Of a DNA stretch of 64,000 nucleotides, positions 7,509-17,295 are shown in pieces (the stretch's first letter is position 1; every line of letters begins with the position of its first letter). The position numbers and the translations under genes are program-made. This DNA is from UBA4744 sp963718995 (lineage in GTDB: Bacteria > Actinomycetota > Acidimicrobiia > Spongiisociales > UBA4744), in the NCBI GenBank assembly GCA_963718995.1, contig CAVRAP010000021.1, positions 1 through 64,000 of the forward strand, in the 5' to 3' direction. The notes beneath the pieces were generated by a model. It was not told the DNA's origin, made no database searches, and saw nothing but the letters and a program-made list of their open reading frames with translations.

Positions 7509-10097
7509 ATGACCGGAATAACCGACACGAGGACCCCCGGCCTCGATGGTCTGAGTCCTGGTGAAGTGCAGCAGCGAATCAGTCGCGGACAGATCAACGA
7601 CATCCCCAGCGGTACGAGCCGGACGGTTGGCGAGATTGTTCGTGCCAATGTCTTGACTCGTTTCAACTTGCTGCTCGGGTTTCTGCTCGTCGTCGTTCTC
7701 TTTGTTGCACCGATCCAGGATGCCCTTTTCGGTTTTGTGCTGGTGGCCAACGCATCGATCGGCATCGTGCAGGAGTTGAGAGCGAAACGAGCACTTGATC
7801 GTCTGGCCTTATTGAGTGCTCCACAGGCCCGGGTCGTCAGGCAAGGATCCCTGGGTGATCTGGCCGTCAACCGGGTGGTCCTCGACGATGTGCTCGATCT
7901 TCAGCCTGGTGATCAGATTGTGGTTGATGGTGTTGTGCTCGCGGGCATCGGCCTGGAAATCGACGAGTCGCTTCTCACGGGAGAGTCGGACCCCATTGCC
8001 AAGAGTCCCGGAGACGAGGTTCTGTCCGGCAGTTTCGTGGCCGCCGGGAGTGGCCGCTACCGCGCCACCAGAGTTGGGAAAGAGGCATATGCGGTTCGCC
8101 TTGCTGAGGAAGCCCGCAAGTTCACGCTGGTCCAGTCGGAGCTGCGGGCGGGCGTGGACTGGATTCTCGGCCTGGTTGGTTGGTTGCTGGTCCCTACCGT
8201 GATCCTGCTCGTCTGGAGCCAGCTCCAGGTGCACGAAGCGCTGAAAGAAGCCATCCGGAGTGCGGTAGCCGGCACGGTCGGCATGGTTCCCCAGGGTCTC
8301 GTGTTGCTCACCTCAATGGCGTTCGCGGTCGGTGTAATCAGGCTGGGCAAGCAGAACGTTCTCATTCAGGAGCTTCCCGCCGTTGAGGGGCTGGCCCGGG
8401 TCGATGTCATCTGTTTCGACAAAACCGGGACACTGACCGAAGGTCGGTTGACGGTCCACGAGGTGCAGTATTTGACGCAGACTCAGGATCTCGTTCCTGC
8501 GCTGGGAGCTCTGGCCGCAACCGACCCCACTCCAAACGGAACCGTCCGGGCGATTGCCTCCGCGTTTGCGCATCCGGTCGGATGGCGGGCGCGTGCCCAG
8601 ATGCCTTTCTCTTCGGAACGGAAGTGGAGCGGTACGTACTTCGGCGATCAGGGGACCTGGGTGCTCGGCGCTCCCGAAGTGGTGTTCCCCGATGAGCCGC
8701 GAATCATCGATCGCGCCGAAGCCCTGTCGGCCGACGGGTACCGGGTGTTGGTGGTCGGCAACACGAGCGAGCCTCTGCGGGCCGACCTGATTCCGGAGGG
8801 GTTGCTGCCGATGGGACTCGTCCTCTTTGGGGACCGGATACGTGATGATGCCGCGAAGACTCTTGAATACTTCGAGCTCCAAGGGGTGCACACCAAAGTC
8901 ATCTCCGGGGACCATCCGCGCACGGTGGCTGCGATAGCGAAGCGGGTTGGCATAAGGAACGCAGATCGCGTGGTCGATGCGCGGGACTTGTCTGAGAAGG
9001 ATCCTGGCTTTGCAGCTGCGGTCGAGCACGGGGTCGTGTTCGGCCGGGTCACGCCCCATCAGAAGCGAAGGATGATTGCCGCATTGCAGTCGCGCGGTCA
9101 TACGGTCGCCATGACGGGCGACGGGGTCAACGATGTCCTGGCGCTCAAAGACGCCGATATCGGCATCGCGATGGGCTCCGGAAGTTCGGCGTCCCGGGCA
9201 GTGGCAGAAGTGGTCCTCGTTGACGCAAATTTTGATCATCTTCCTGCCGTGGTGGCAGAAGGTCGCCGGGTGATTGCCAACATCGAGCGCGTCGCCAACC
9301 TGTTTGTAACCAAGACGGTCTATGCGATGTTGCTGGTCATTGCCGTTGCCCTGGCGGGGCAGGCATTCCCCTTTCTTCCCCGGCACCTGACCCTGGTTGG
9401 TTCTATCACCATCGGCATTCCGGCCTTTTTCCTGGCACTCGAGCCGACAACCAGAAGGGCGCAGCGCGGCTTTCTCTTTCGGGTCATGAGATTTGCGGTT
9501 CCGGCGGGGACGCTGGCCGCTTTCGCCACCTTCGCCGCCTACAGCCTGGCGCTGGCCGAGGAAGTGCCACTGATCGAGGCGCGAACCGTCGCGACCCTCG
9601 TCTTATCCGGTATGGGGTTCTTTGCTCTCCTGATTGTGAGCCGGCCGCTGACCCCGATGCGGCGGATCTTGATCGGGGGCATGGTTTTCACCCTTTTGCT
9701 CATCGTCGTGATCCCCTTTGGCCGTGAGTTCTATGCGATCCAACTGCCGGGACTCGTCCTACTTTTAGCCGCCGGGGGCATCGTCGGAGCGTCGGGTGGG
9801 GTGATCTACTTCTCACTGCGAACGATGGGATGGTTGCAGCAGGTTCCGCAGGTTCGAGCCATCGTTGAAGAGTCCGAAATCGTGCTCACCAGGGTTGAGA
9901 AGAAGGTGATTGAAGTTGCGGGTCCCGTCGTCAAACGGGCCGGGGCGAGGGCGCGGCAAGCGCGGCAAAGCACCGCGACGGCAATGAAGACCGCGACCCT
10001 GGGCACCGGCCGCCGTGTCCTGAACTGGGTCAGAGACGGAAGCGGGCCCCGGCGCCGTACCGATCGAAGTAAGCGCGACTCGCCCGGTGACGACTGA
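7509..10097 (+). CDS. ctpE: CtpE-like cation-transporting P-type ATPase
   Basis: An 862-residue P-type ATPase. Visible elements: actuator TGES (157-160), phosphorylation site DKTGT (304-308), and the hinge MTGDGVNDVLALKDADIGIA. The M4 region reads VPQGLVLLTSMAFAVGVIRL and continues into a QELPAVEGLARVDV segment, a pattern closest in my knowledge to mycobacterial CtpE, implicated in calcium uptake. There is no N-terminal heavy-metal domain and no CPC motif, which argues against a copper or zinc pump. The last 90 residues form a basic, possibly coiled tail beyond the final helices. The cation specificity remains an inference. Confidence 0.88.
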   Translation: MTGITDTRTPGLDGLSPGEVQQRISRGQINDIPSGTSRTVGEIVRANVLTRFNLLLGFLLVVVLFVAPIQDALFGFVLVANASIGIVQELRAKRALDRLALLSAPQARVVRQGSLGDLAVNRVVLDDVLDLQPGDQIVVDGVVLAGIGLEIDESLLTGESDPIAKSPGDEVLSGSFVAAGSGRYRATRVGKEAYAVRLAEEARKFTLVQSELRAGVDWILGLVGWLLVPTVILLVWSQLQVHEALKEAIRSAVAGTVGMVPQGLVLLTSMAFAVGVIRLGKQNVLIQELPAVEGLARVDVICFDKTGTLTEGRLTVHEVQYLTQTQDLVPALGALAATDPTPNGTVRAIASAFAHPVGWRARAQMPFSSERKWSGTYFGDQGTWVLGAPEVVFPDEPRIIDRAEALSADGYRVLVVGNTSEPLRADLIPEGLLPMGLVLFGDRIRDDAAKTLEYFELQGVHTKVISGDHPRTVAAIAKRVGIRNADRVVDARDLSEKDPGFAAAVEHGVVFGRVTPHQKRRMIAALQSRGHTVAMTGDGVNDVLALKDADIGIAMGSGSSASRAVAEVVLVDANFDHLPAVVAEGRRVIANIERVANLFVTKTVYAMLLVIAVALAGQAFPFLPRHLTLVGSITIGIPAFFLALEPTTRRAQRGFLFRVMRFAVPAGTLAAFATFAAYSLALAEEVPLIEARTVATLVLSGMGFFALLIVSRPLTPMRRILIGGMVFTLLLIVVIPFGREFYAIQLPGLVLLLAAGGIVGASGGVIYFSLRTMGWLQQVPQVRAIVEESEIVLTRVEKKVIEVAGPVVKRAGARARQARQSTATAMKTATLGTGRRVLNWVRDGSGPRRRTDRSKRDSPGDD

Positions 10098-10171
10098 GCT
10101 GATCTGGCAGCTGAGCGACTTCAAAGCGGCCCGCTCGCTATCTTGTTGGCGCAACGGCGAGAGGCGCGGTT

Positions 10172-11308
10172 ATGGCCATCCCAAAACCTGAATTCACGAT
10201 CGGCATCGAAGAGGAATATCTCCTGGTTGACCGGGAGACCCGAAATCTCGTGCAAGACCCGCCCGATTCGGTGATGAAGGACGCGGTGTCCAGGCTCGAA
10301 GGCCAGGTTGGTCATGAGTTCTTGCGGTCTCAGATCGAGGTAGGTACCCGAATCTGTTCGACCATCCAGGAAGCGCGCGCGGATCTCGCTCGATTGCGCA
10401 GAGCAGTGGCCGATGTGGCTGAGTTCCACAACTACGCGATGATCGCCGCTTCGACCCATCCTTTTGCGGAATGGGGCGATCAACTGACTACCGACAACGA
10501 GCGTTACCACGTACTCGCCAAGGACCTGCAGGCCGTTGTTCGACGGCTGGTCATCTGTGGCATGCATGTTCACGTAGGTATCGGGGACGACGATCTTCGG
10601 ATCGATTTGATGAACCAGGTGTCGTACTTCATGCCCCACCTGCTGGCGTTGTCCGCCTCATCCCCCTTCTGGCACGGACGGGACACCGGTCTCAAGAGTT
10701 ACCGGATGAGCGTCTTCAAGGCGCTTCCCCGAACCGGGCTACCTGAGGTCTTTTCGAGCTGGAGCGAGTACCGGCGGCACGTTGATGTGCTTGTTGAAGC
10801 AGGGTTGATCGAGGATGCCACCAAGCTCTGGTGGGATGTTCGGCCGAGTGAACGGTACCCAACGCTCGAAATGCGAATCTCAGACGTCTGCACGACGATC
10901 GACGACGGCATCACGGTGGCGGCCCTCTACGTGTCGCTGCTTCACATGCTGTACCGGCGCCGGCGCCTCAATCAACGCTGGAGAACCTATGCGGACATGC
11001 TCGTTGAAGAGAACGTGTGGCGAGCCCAGCGGTACGGGGTCGAGGGATCGCTGATGGATTTTGGGATCGGAGAATTGATCCCGTACCCGGAGTTGATTGA
11101 GGAGCTGATCGAACTCGTCTCCAAAGATGCCGACGAACTCGGCTGTGTCGCCGAGGTGGAGCACGCCCGTGAAATCGTCGCGCGAGGAACGAGCGCCGAC
11201 CGTCAGCTCGAGGTCTACCGGCAGGCGCAGGCGGGCGGCGCCGACGAACCCGAAGCCCTTCGGGCGGTAGTCGACCTGTTGATCCACGACTCCGTCGCAG
11301 GCGTCTAG
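10172..11308 (+). CDS. Carboxylate-amine ligase, YbdK/GCS2 family
   Basis: A 378-residue member of the glutamate-cysteine ligase 2 family (YbdK type). It opens with FTIGIEEEYLLVD, the hallmark ATP/Mg-binding segment, and contains ICGMHVHVGIGD, SPFWHGRDTGLKSYR and YPTLEMRISDV. YbdK enzymes show weak glutamate-cysteine ligase activity; in actinobacteria the true substrate is often unclear. The gene follows the ATPase by 74 bp and could be cotranscribed. GAGAGGCG lies ahead of ATG 10172. Confidence 0.9.
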   Translation: MAIPKPEFTIGIEEEYLLVDRETRNLVQDPPDSVMKDAVSRLEGQVGHEFLRSQIEVGTRICSTIQEARADLARLRRAVADVAEFHNYAMIAASTHPFAEWGDQLTTDNERYHVLAKDLQAVVRRLVICGMHVHVGIGDDDLRIDLMNQVSYFMPHLLALSASSPFWHGRDTGLKSYRMSVFKALPRTGLPEVFSSWSEYRRHVDVLVEAGLIEDATKLWWDVRPSERYPTLEMRISDVCTTIDDGITVAALYVSLLHMLYRRRRLNQRWRTYADMLVEENVWRAQRYGVEGSLMDFGIGELIPYPELIEELIELVSKDADELGCVAEVEHAREIVARGTSADRQLEVYRQAQAGGADEPEALRAVVDLLIHDSVAGV

Positions 11309-11327
11309 TTCCGCCTGAGATTGATGC

Positions 11328-14273
11328 TCAGGGCCTTTCGAGAACAGCAGTTAGCCGTGGGAATACCTCGTCCGGCTTTCCCAGTCCGTTGACGATCCTG
11401 ACCAGCCCGCGCTTCTCGTAGTAGTCGATGAGCGGAGCCGTCTGCTGTTCGTAGACGTCCAATCTGGTCCGCACTACCTCTTCTGTGTCATCCGGTCGTT
11501 GAACGAGTGGTTCACCACAGACGTCGCAGATTCCAGATTCTTCAGGCGGCTTGGTTGCCATATTGAATATGTGACCGTTCGTGCACGACCGTCGACCGGC
11601 CACCCGGGTCACGATCTCGTCCGAGGGCACGTCGAGGAACGCAACGACCTCGAGCCCTCCATACCCGAGAACCTGATCGAGCGCCTCAGCTTGAGCCAGG
11701 TTTCGTGGGAAACCGTCGAGAATGAATCCCCTTTGGGCGTCCGCCTGGCCGAGCCGTTCGGCCAACATCTTGATCACGAGATCGTCGGGAACGAGCTCGC
11801 CGGCATCCATGAACCGTCTTGCCTTTCGGCCGAGTTCTGTGTCTTCGGTGACCGCCACGCGGAGCAGATCGCCGGTAGCGATGTGGGGTATGTGCAGTTC
11901 CACGGCCAGCCGGGTGGCCTGGGTGCCTTTTCCTCCTCCCGGCGGCCCGAGCAGGAGCAGCCGATGGTTCTGTGCCTCTCCGCTCGGTTGAGCAGCGGGG
12001 GAAACCCCGCCTTTACGCTGGGCGTCCAGCACCGCGATGGCGGTGAGGTTCACAATATCCCCGACGCTCGCATCCCTCTGCAGTACATGGACGGATTTGG
12101 AGAACCCGGTGAGGATCGGTCCGATGACCTCGGCGCCACCCAGTGTATGCAATAGCTTGTAGGCGGCATTGGACGCCGTGAGGTTGGGAAACACCAGGAT
12201 ATTGGCATCGCGCCCGAGGACGTTGAAGGGGTGGCGTTTCTGCAGGAGGTCACCTATCACTGCCGTATCGGCGTGCATTTCCCCGTCGAGGGGTAGTTCC
12301 GGGGCTTTCTGGCGGCAGATACGAACCGCTTCTCTGATCCGTTCTGGTTCTTCGCCCTCGGCGCTACCGAAGTTGCTGTAGCTCACCATCGCTACACGCG
12401 GCCGCACGTCGAATTTGCGTAACGCCGTTCCTGCGGTCGACAAAGCAATCTCCGCCAGCTGCTCGGCAGTTGGGGTGATGTTCACCGCACAATCGGCAAA
12501 GAAATAGGGTCGCCCTCGCACGATCATGATGTACACCGCGCTGACAATGGTTCGGCCCCGCTCGAGTGGCAAGACCTGCAGCGCCGGCCGGATCGTATCC
12601 GCGTAGTAGGTGGTCAAACCGCCCATGACTGCCTCGGCGTCGCCCTCTTTCACCATCAGCACGGCATACATGTCCGGGTTGAGCACGGCCCGTTTCGCGT
12701 CGTTGAGCGTCATGCCCTTGCGTTGCCGGAGACGGAAGAGCGCTTCGGCATAGCGGCTTCGGGTGGCCGCCTGCTCCATAATGTCGATCATCTCGATCCC
12801 GTCCAAGGGGACTTCCATATCACCAGCGAGGCGCTCGATTTCAGCGATCGGCGCCAGGAGAATGGGCGTTGCAATCTTCTCGTCGGCCACCCGCCGGGCC
12901 GCACGGATGATCCGGTCATCCGCTGCGTTCGGGTAGACCACCCGTCGCGGAAGCTGCCGTGCCTTGACCGTGACCGTATGCATCAAACCGTACGAGGCCT
13001 GGAACCGGGCCTTCAGCTCTTCACGGTAGGAACTCTCGTCGACCAGAGGCCGGGCGGCGATTCCCTCGCGGGAGGCGGCCATCGCGACGGTAGGAGCCAC
13101 GTACCAGAGCACCCGCGGATCAAAGGGTTTTGGAATGATGTAGTCGACCCCAAAAGCGAGGTGCTCCAATTGGTAGGCGTCGAGCACAACATCGGAAACC
13201 GGCTCTTTGGTCAACTCGGCAAGGGCGTGGGCTGCGGCGACCTTCATCCCCTCGCTGATGCTCGCCGCCCGGACGTCGAGAGCACCGCGAAAGATGAAAG
13301 GAAACCCGAGCACGTTGTTGACCTGGTTGGGGAAGTCACTGCGTCCCGTCGCGACAATGGCATCGGGTCGCGCGGCGCGTGCGTCGTCGTACGTGATCTC
13401 CGGGTTCGGATTTGCCAGGGCGAAGATGATCGGCTGGTCCGCCATGGACTTCACCATGTCCTGCGTGACCGCCCCCGCCACCGAGACGCCTACGAAAGCG
13501 TCGGCGCCAACCATCACGTCAGAAAGCGTGCGGTCCTCAGTTTCTCTGGCAAAGGCTGCCTTGTAAGGGTTCATCCCCGCGGCGCGACCTACGTAGATAA
13601 CGCCGTTGGAATCACATAGGGTTATGTTCTCCTTCTTGACGCCGAGCGCCTGGAAGAACTTCGCGCAGGCGATGCCGGCGGCACCGGCACCGTTGAAGAC
13701 GACCTTTGTATCGGCTATCTCCCTTCCTGTGATCTCCAGTGCGTTCAGGAAACCGGCACCGGCGATGATGGCCGTGCCGTGCTGGTCGTCGTGGAAGACG
13801 GGGATGCTCAGGCGCTCCTTGAGAGTCTCTTCTATTTCGAAGCACTCCGGGGCCTTGATGTCTTCGAGGTTGATTCCGCCGACGGTGGGTTCCAGCATCT
13901 CGCAGAACCGGATGACGTCGGCCGGGTCGCCGGCATCGATCTCGAGGTCGAAAACGTCGATGTCTGCGAAACGCTTGAAAAGGACGCCCTTTCCCTCCAT
14001 AACGGGTTTGCCGGCCAGTGGACCGATATTGCCGAGGCCCAGCACGGCCGTCCCGTTGCTGACGACGGCGACCAGATTGCCGCGGTTTGTGTACTTGAAA
14101 CCCAGGTCCGGGTTGGCCTCAATTTCCAAGCACGGCTCGGCGACCCCGGGCGTGTACGCGAGGCTGAGATCGTGCTGCGTCGCCGTCGGTTTGGTCGACC
14201 GGACTTCCACCTTCCCGGGACGCCCCCTGGAGTGGTAGTCGAGCGCTTCGCTGAACTTCTTGCCTTCTGCCAC
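11328..14273 (-). CDS. Triple fusion: malic enzyme - phosphotransacetylase-like domain - adenylate kinase
   Basis: A 981-residue protein in one unbroken frame. Residues 1 to about 420 are a MaeB-type malic enzyme (AYTPGVAEPCLEIEANPDL, GLGNIGPLAGKPVMEGK, FHDDQHGTAIIAGAGF, FNGAGAAGIACAKF). About 425-745 are the phosphate acetyl/butyryltransferase-like domain normally attached to MaeB, usually regulatory (RVVYPNAADDRIIRAA, VLGRDANILVFPNLTASN). A short linker of about 18 residues leads to a complete adenylate kinase (770-981) with P-loop GPPGGGKGT (776-784), FILDGFPRN and a LID with likely zinc ligands Cys897, His901, Cys916 and Cys919. GTG 14273 is preferred because GGAGG stands 5 nt upstream. 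The first two modules catalyse oxidative decarboxylation of malate to pyruvate; the third interconverts adenine nucleotides. Confidence 0.93.
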   Translation of the reverse strand: MAEGKKFSEALDYHSRGRPGKVEVRSTKPTATQHDLSLAYTPGVAEPCLEIEANPDLGFKYTNRGNLVAVVSNGTAVLGLGNIGPLAGKPVMEGKGVLFKRFADIDVFDLEIDAGDPADVIRFCEMLEPTVGGINLEDIKAPECFEIEETLKERLSIPVFHDDQHGTAIIAGAGFLNALEITGREIADTKVVFNGAGAAGIACAKFFQALGVKKENITLCDSNGVIYVGRAAGMNPYKAAFARETEDRTLSDVMVGADAFVGVSVAGAVTQDMVKSMADQPIIFALANPNPEITYDDARAARPDAIVATGRSDFPNQVNNVLGFPFIFRGALDVRAASISEGMKVAAAHALAELTKEPVSDVVLDAYQLEHLAFGVDYIIPKPFDPRVLWYVAPTVAMAASREGIAARPLVDESSYREELKARFQASYGLMHTVTVKARQLPRRVVYPNAADDRIIRAARRVADEKIATPILLAPIAEIERLAGDMEVPLDGIEMIDIMEQAATRSRYAEALFRLRQRKGMTLNDAKRAVLNPDMYAVLMVKEGDAEAVMGGLTTYYADTIRPALQVLPLERGRTIVSAVYIMIVRGRPYFFADCAVNITPTAEQLAEIALSTAGTALRKFDVRPRVAMVSYSNFGSAEGEEPERIREAVRICRQKAPELPLDGEMHADTAVIGDLLQKRHPFNVLGRDANILVFPNLTASNAAYKLLHTLGGAEVIGPILTGFSKSVHVLQRDASVGDIVNLTAIAVLDAQRKGGVSPAAQPSGEAQNHRLLLLGPPGGGKGTQATRLAVELHIPHIATGDLLRVAVTEDTELGRKARRFMDAGELVPDDLVIKMLAERLGQADAQRGFILDGFPRNLAQAEALDQVLGYGGLEVVAFLDVPSDEIVTRVAGRRSCTNGHIFNMATKPPEESGICDVCGEPLVQRPDDTEEVVRTRLDVYEQQTAPLIDYYEKRGLVRIVNGLGKPDEVFPRLTAVLERP

Positions 14274-14511
14274 CGGGGCCTCCAAAGGGTTGTCGATCGA
14301 AGCCTAACCTGCTGCGAGTGGCCCTCCGACGGGGTGGGATCGCTACCCCGTTCGGTGCGATGTCCGAGCATGGTCGGTCACGGATCGGGAGGAGAGATGG
14401 GCTCTGGCTCGTCGGAAGAACCCTGTCTCGGCCCCATCCTCGGCGAGGGGTTGCCCCGGTTCGGCGGCTCGCCGCGGTTCGGTGTCAACGGAATGCCGGG
14501 TAGCTCTGCAC
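14274..14511. other. Intergenic region between the fusion gene and the next rightward unit
   Basis: About 240 bp between divergent units. It must hold the promoter of the leftward fusion gene (a TAGGCT sequence lies about 20 nt upstream of its start). No convincing gene found on either strand. Confidence 0.4.
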
Positions 14512-14517
14512 TATCGT
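14512..14517 (+). promoter_or_regulatory. -10 box TATCGT, leaderless promoter
   Basis: TANNNT hexamer 7 nt before ATG 14525, no ribosome-binding site between. Confidence 0.5.
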
Positions 14518-14524
14518 CGTTTTC

Positions 14525-14671
14525 ATGGATGCACCGGCTAATCCCGAAGGTTTCTTGTGGGGCACGGCGACGGCGGCTTTGCGTGGTCCCGATGAGCATG
14601 CGTTTCTCGGTGGCCGCTGGTTGGGTGAGGTCGCCCGACACACCGGCTTGCGCGGAATGGAGGAGTCGTGA
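14525..14671 (+). CDS. 48-residue protein overlapping the DUF885 gene, unknown
   Basis: Small frame starting at ATG 14525, apparently leaderless, and ending in a TGA that overlaps the GTG start of the next gene by 4 bp (GTGA), an arrangement typical of translational coupling. GGAGGAG inside its last codons serves as ribosome-binding site for the next gene. The peptide (MDAPANPEGFLWGTATAALR at its start) has no signal peptide and no family I recognise. The promoter position and overlap are the main support; it could be a leader whose translation opens the downstream start. Confidence 0.5.
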   Translation: MDAPANPEGFLWGTATAALRGPDEHAFLGGRWLGEVARHTGLRGMEES

Positions 14672-16342
14672 CCGGACCCGTCTTTGACCTCAGCGATCAT
14701 CTGGTTGATGAACTGGTCAAACTGTCACCGCTCGAAGCGACCCTCATCGGCGTCGGGGGTTTCGATCATCTGTGGGACGACCTCAGCCCGGACGGCGTTC
14801 ACGAGAGGGAAGCGCTGCTTCTTCGATATCGACAGAAGTTTCTCGATGTGACGGTCGGCCAAGATGCTTGGGATCGATTGGCCAAGCGAGTGGGATTGGA
14901 ATTCCTCGACGATGAACTCGACACGATCTCCTCTGGAGAGACCTTCTGCGATCTCAATACGATCGCATCGCCGATGCAGTATGTTCGACAGGTATTCGAC
15001 CACATGGACACGACGACGGCCGATGGCTGGCAGAACATCGCCACTCGGATGGAGACCATGGGCGGAGCGATCGGCGGTTACCGGCGAACGCTCGAGGAAG
15101 GGCTTCGCAGGTCGTTGGGAGCGTCTCGTCGGCAGGTTGTCGCCGCCATTGAAGACGCCCGGTTGCATGCGGCCGAAGGATCCTTCTTCGCCTCCGTTCC
15201 TGGTGGGTATCGATCTCGGAGTGATGCAGATCCGCTGCTGTTATCCCGCCTCGAGGCCGGGGCCGGTTCGGCTCGTGAGGCTTTCCGGAGCTTCGCCGAC
15301 TACCTCGAGAGCCATTATCTCCCGGCTGCTCCTCTCGAGGATGGGGTGGGCCGTGACCGCTATCTGCGCCACGCTCATCGGCATCTCGGCATGGACATAG
15401 ATCCCGAGGAGACGTATGGCTGGGGCTGGACCGAGGTGACGTCCCTCCATCGGAGGATGGTTGCGGTAGCCGGCCAGATCGACCCGCAGGCGTCTCTCTC
15501 CGAAGTGGTGCACAGTCTGAAGACCGATCCGGCTCGTTCGGCAAAGGATCCTGACGATTTCATCCAGATCATGACCGATAGACAAAACCTGGCCCTGGCG
15601 GAATTGGATGGTGTGCACTTCGACGTTCCCGAACCTATCAAAGAGATATCCGTGAAGATTGCTCCTCCGGGAGGCTCGCTGGGCGCTTACTACGTCCAGC
15701 CGTCCGAGGACTACTCCCGGCCCGGGACGGTGTGGTATTCACTGGGAGACCAGCAAACCGTTCCGTTGTGGGATGAAGTCAGCACGGCCTACCACGAGGG
15801 CTTCCCCGGCCATCACCTGCAGTGCGGGGTCCAGATAGGGCTCGCCGATCGATTGAGTCGCCTCCATCGACTCGTCATCTGGCGTCCGGGTTACGGAGAG
15901 GGATGGGCGTTGTATACAGAGCGGCTGATGGATGAGCTCGGCTATCTGGACAAACCCGAGTATGTGTTGGGAAGGTTGTCGGCGGAGATGCTACGGGCCT
16001 GCCGGGTGGTGATTGATCTTGGCCTGCATCTGGGCTACCGCATCCCCGGGGATGCACTCTTCCATCCAGGAGAACTCTGGAGTTTCGAACGGGCGGTTGA
16101 GATGCTCACCGACCTGGCCTTCTTGTATCCCGACTACGCCGTTTCCGAGGTCACTCGTTATCTCGGCTGGCCGGCTCAGGCGATCTCCTACAAGATCGGT
16201 GAACGGGTCATGCTGGACCTGCGGGCCGAAGTGCGCTGCCCGCCAAGGGCAGGCGTTCGACCTCAAGGAGTTTCATGCCCGGGTGCTCGGGTCGGGCCCG
16301 GTCGGCCTCGCCCACCTGCGGGAACTGGTACTCGGAACCTAG
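14668..16342 (+). CDS. DUF885 family protein (metallopeptidase-like), frame-broken near its end
   Basis: About 557 residues of a DUF885 protein, a family with a gluzincin-like fold thought to be peptidases. The zinc-site motif HEGFPGHHLQ is visible, followed by YGEGWALYTERLMDELGY and the late motif GWPAQAISYKIGERVM. After LDLRAEVR the frame must move by one base near 16232-16240 to reach QGQAFDLKEFHARVLGSG, the normal family C-terminus ending at TAG 16342; a single extra base in the read would explain it. Without the correction the frame runs antisense into the neighbouring LysM gene, which is clearly wrong. It is coupled to the 48-residue frame upstream. Confidence 0.87.
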
Positions 16343-16380
16343 CTCCGGTTGCTCTGAACCACCCGGCCCGGAACCCCCTG

Positions 16381-17295
16381 CTAACCGCAGGCGTCCGCCA
16401 GAGTTGGATACGGGTTGACGGTGCTGGCGCCGTCGGCCTGGATTTCGAAGTGCAGGTGCGGGCGGGAACCCTTGGCGTTGCCGCTGTCTCCCACGTACCC
16501 GATGGTGTCTCCGGCTTGGACGTATCCGTCCTTGGCAAATCGGTCCATGTGGGAGCCGATGTAGATGTTGCCGTCGTCGCCTTCGAGGTTGAACTGGTAA
16601 CCGCCGATATCTCCGACGATTTGATGGAGCGTTCCGCTGACCGGCGCCACTATCGGGGTGCCACGGGGAGCGAAGATGTCGTTGCCTTCATGGAACCGTC
16701 CACCCGAACGAGGGAATCCCCAGTCATTGAAGAACGTTCCGCCGGGGACCGGACATAGCCACCCGCCACCATCTACGGCCAGGGTCGTCCCGATCCGGAT
16801 CAGATTCGGGTTGGCAATGCGGTTGAGCTCGACGAGGCTGGATACTGTGGTCTTGTAGCGGCGGGCGATCGCTCCGAGGGTTTCACCGGATTGCACCACG
16901 TGGGTAGTCGCGGAGCCGGTCTCTGCCTTGAATGTGTGGTCCGGGACGGCCAGCTGCAGCTGGGTGCCGATGTACAAGAGGTTCGGATTGGTGATGCCGT
17001 TGGCTGCGGCCAGGACGGCGACCGTCGTTCCCGTCTTGCGCGCAATCTTCTCGAGCGTGTCGCCTGCTTGCACGATGTAGGCGTTCGAACCGGGGATGAC
17101 CAGTTCCTGGCCTACGCGAATTCGATCCGGGTTCGAGATTCCGTTCGCATCGGCGAGAGCGGCCACGGTCGTGTCGAACTCGCCGGCGATCTGAGAAAGG
17201 GTATCGCCTTGCTTAACAACGTAGGAACTCGAAGCTGCGGCCACCATCAGGAGAGCCGTGAGTCCTGCAACAAACAGGCGAATGTTCTTCTTCAT
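16381..17295 (-). CDS. LysM / M23 peptidoglycan hydrolase
   Basis: A 304-residue exported cell-wall hydrolase. A signal segment (about 1-24) is followed by three LysM repeats (YVVKQGDTLSQIAGEF, YIVQAGDTLEKIARKTG, HVVQSGETLGAIARRYK), each ending in an NPxxIRxG/NPNLLYIG-type motif, and then a C-terminal M23 (LytM) domain with zinc-ligand motifs HEGNDI and HLHFE. It probably cleaves peptide cross-links of peptidoglycan while bound to the glycan through LysM. GAGGAG precedes ATG 17295. The gene is alone in a 330 bp leader region and convergent with the DUF885 gene. Confidence 0.92.
   Translation of the reverse strand: MKKNIRLFVAGLTALLMVAAASSSYVVKQGDTLSQIAGEFDTTVAALADANGISNPDRIRVGQELVIPGSNAYIVQAGDTLEKIARKTGTTVAVLAAANGITNPNLLYIGTQLQLAVPDHTFKAETGSATTHVVQSGETLGAIARRYKTTVSSLVELNRIANPNLIRIGTTLAVDGGGWLCPVPGGTFFNDWGFPRSGGRFHEGNDIFAPRGTPIVAPVSGTLHQIVGDIGGYQFNLEGDDGNIYIGSHMDRFAKDGYVQAGDTIGYVGDSGNAKGSRPHLHFEIQADGASTVNPYPTLADACG

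Noticed and set aside
8313..9386. 357-codon open frame on the minus strand
   Set aside because: Antisense to the clearly coding P-type ATPase; composition (Arg/His/Gln-rich) is that of a shadow.
12723..13619. 298-codon open frame on the plus strand
   Set aside because: Antisense to the malic enzyme fusion; no recognisable domain.
16343..16758. In-frame continuation of the DUF885 frame past the break
   Set aside because: It reads antisense through the LysM/M23 gene, while the neighbouring frame gives the correct DUF885 C-terminus.
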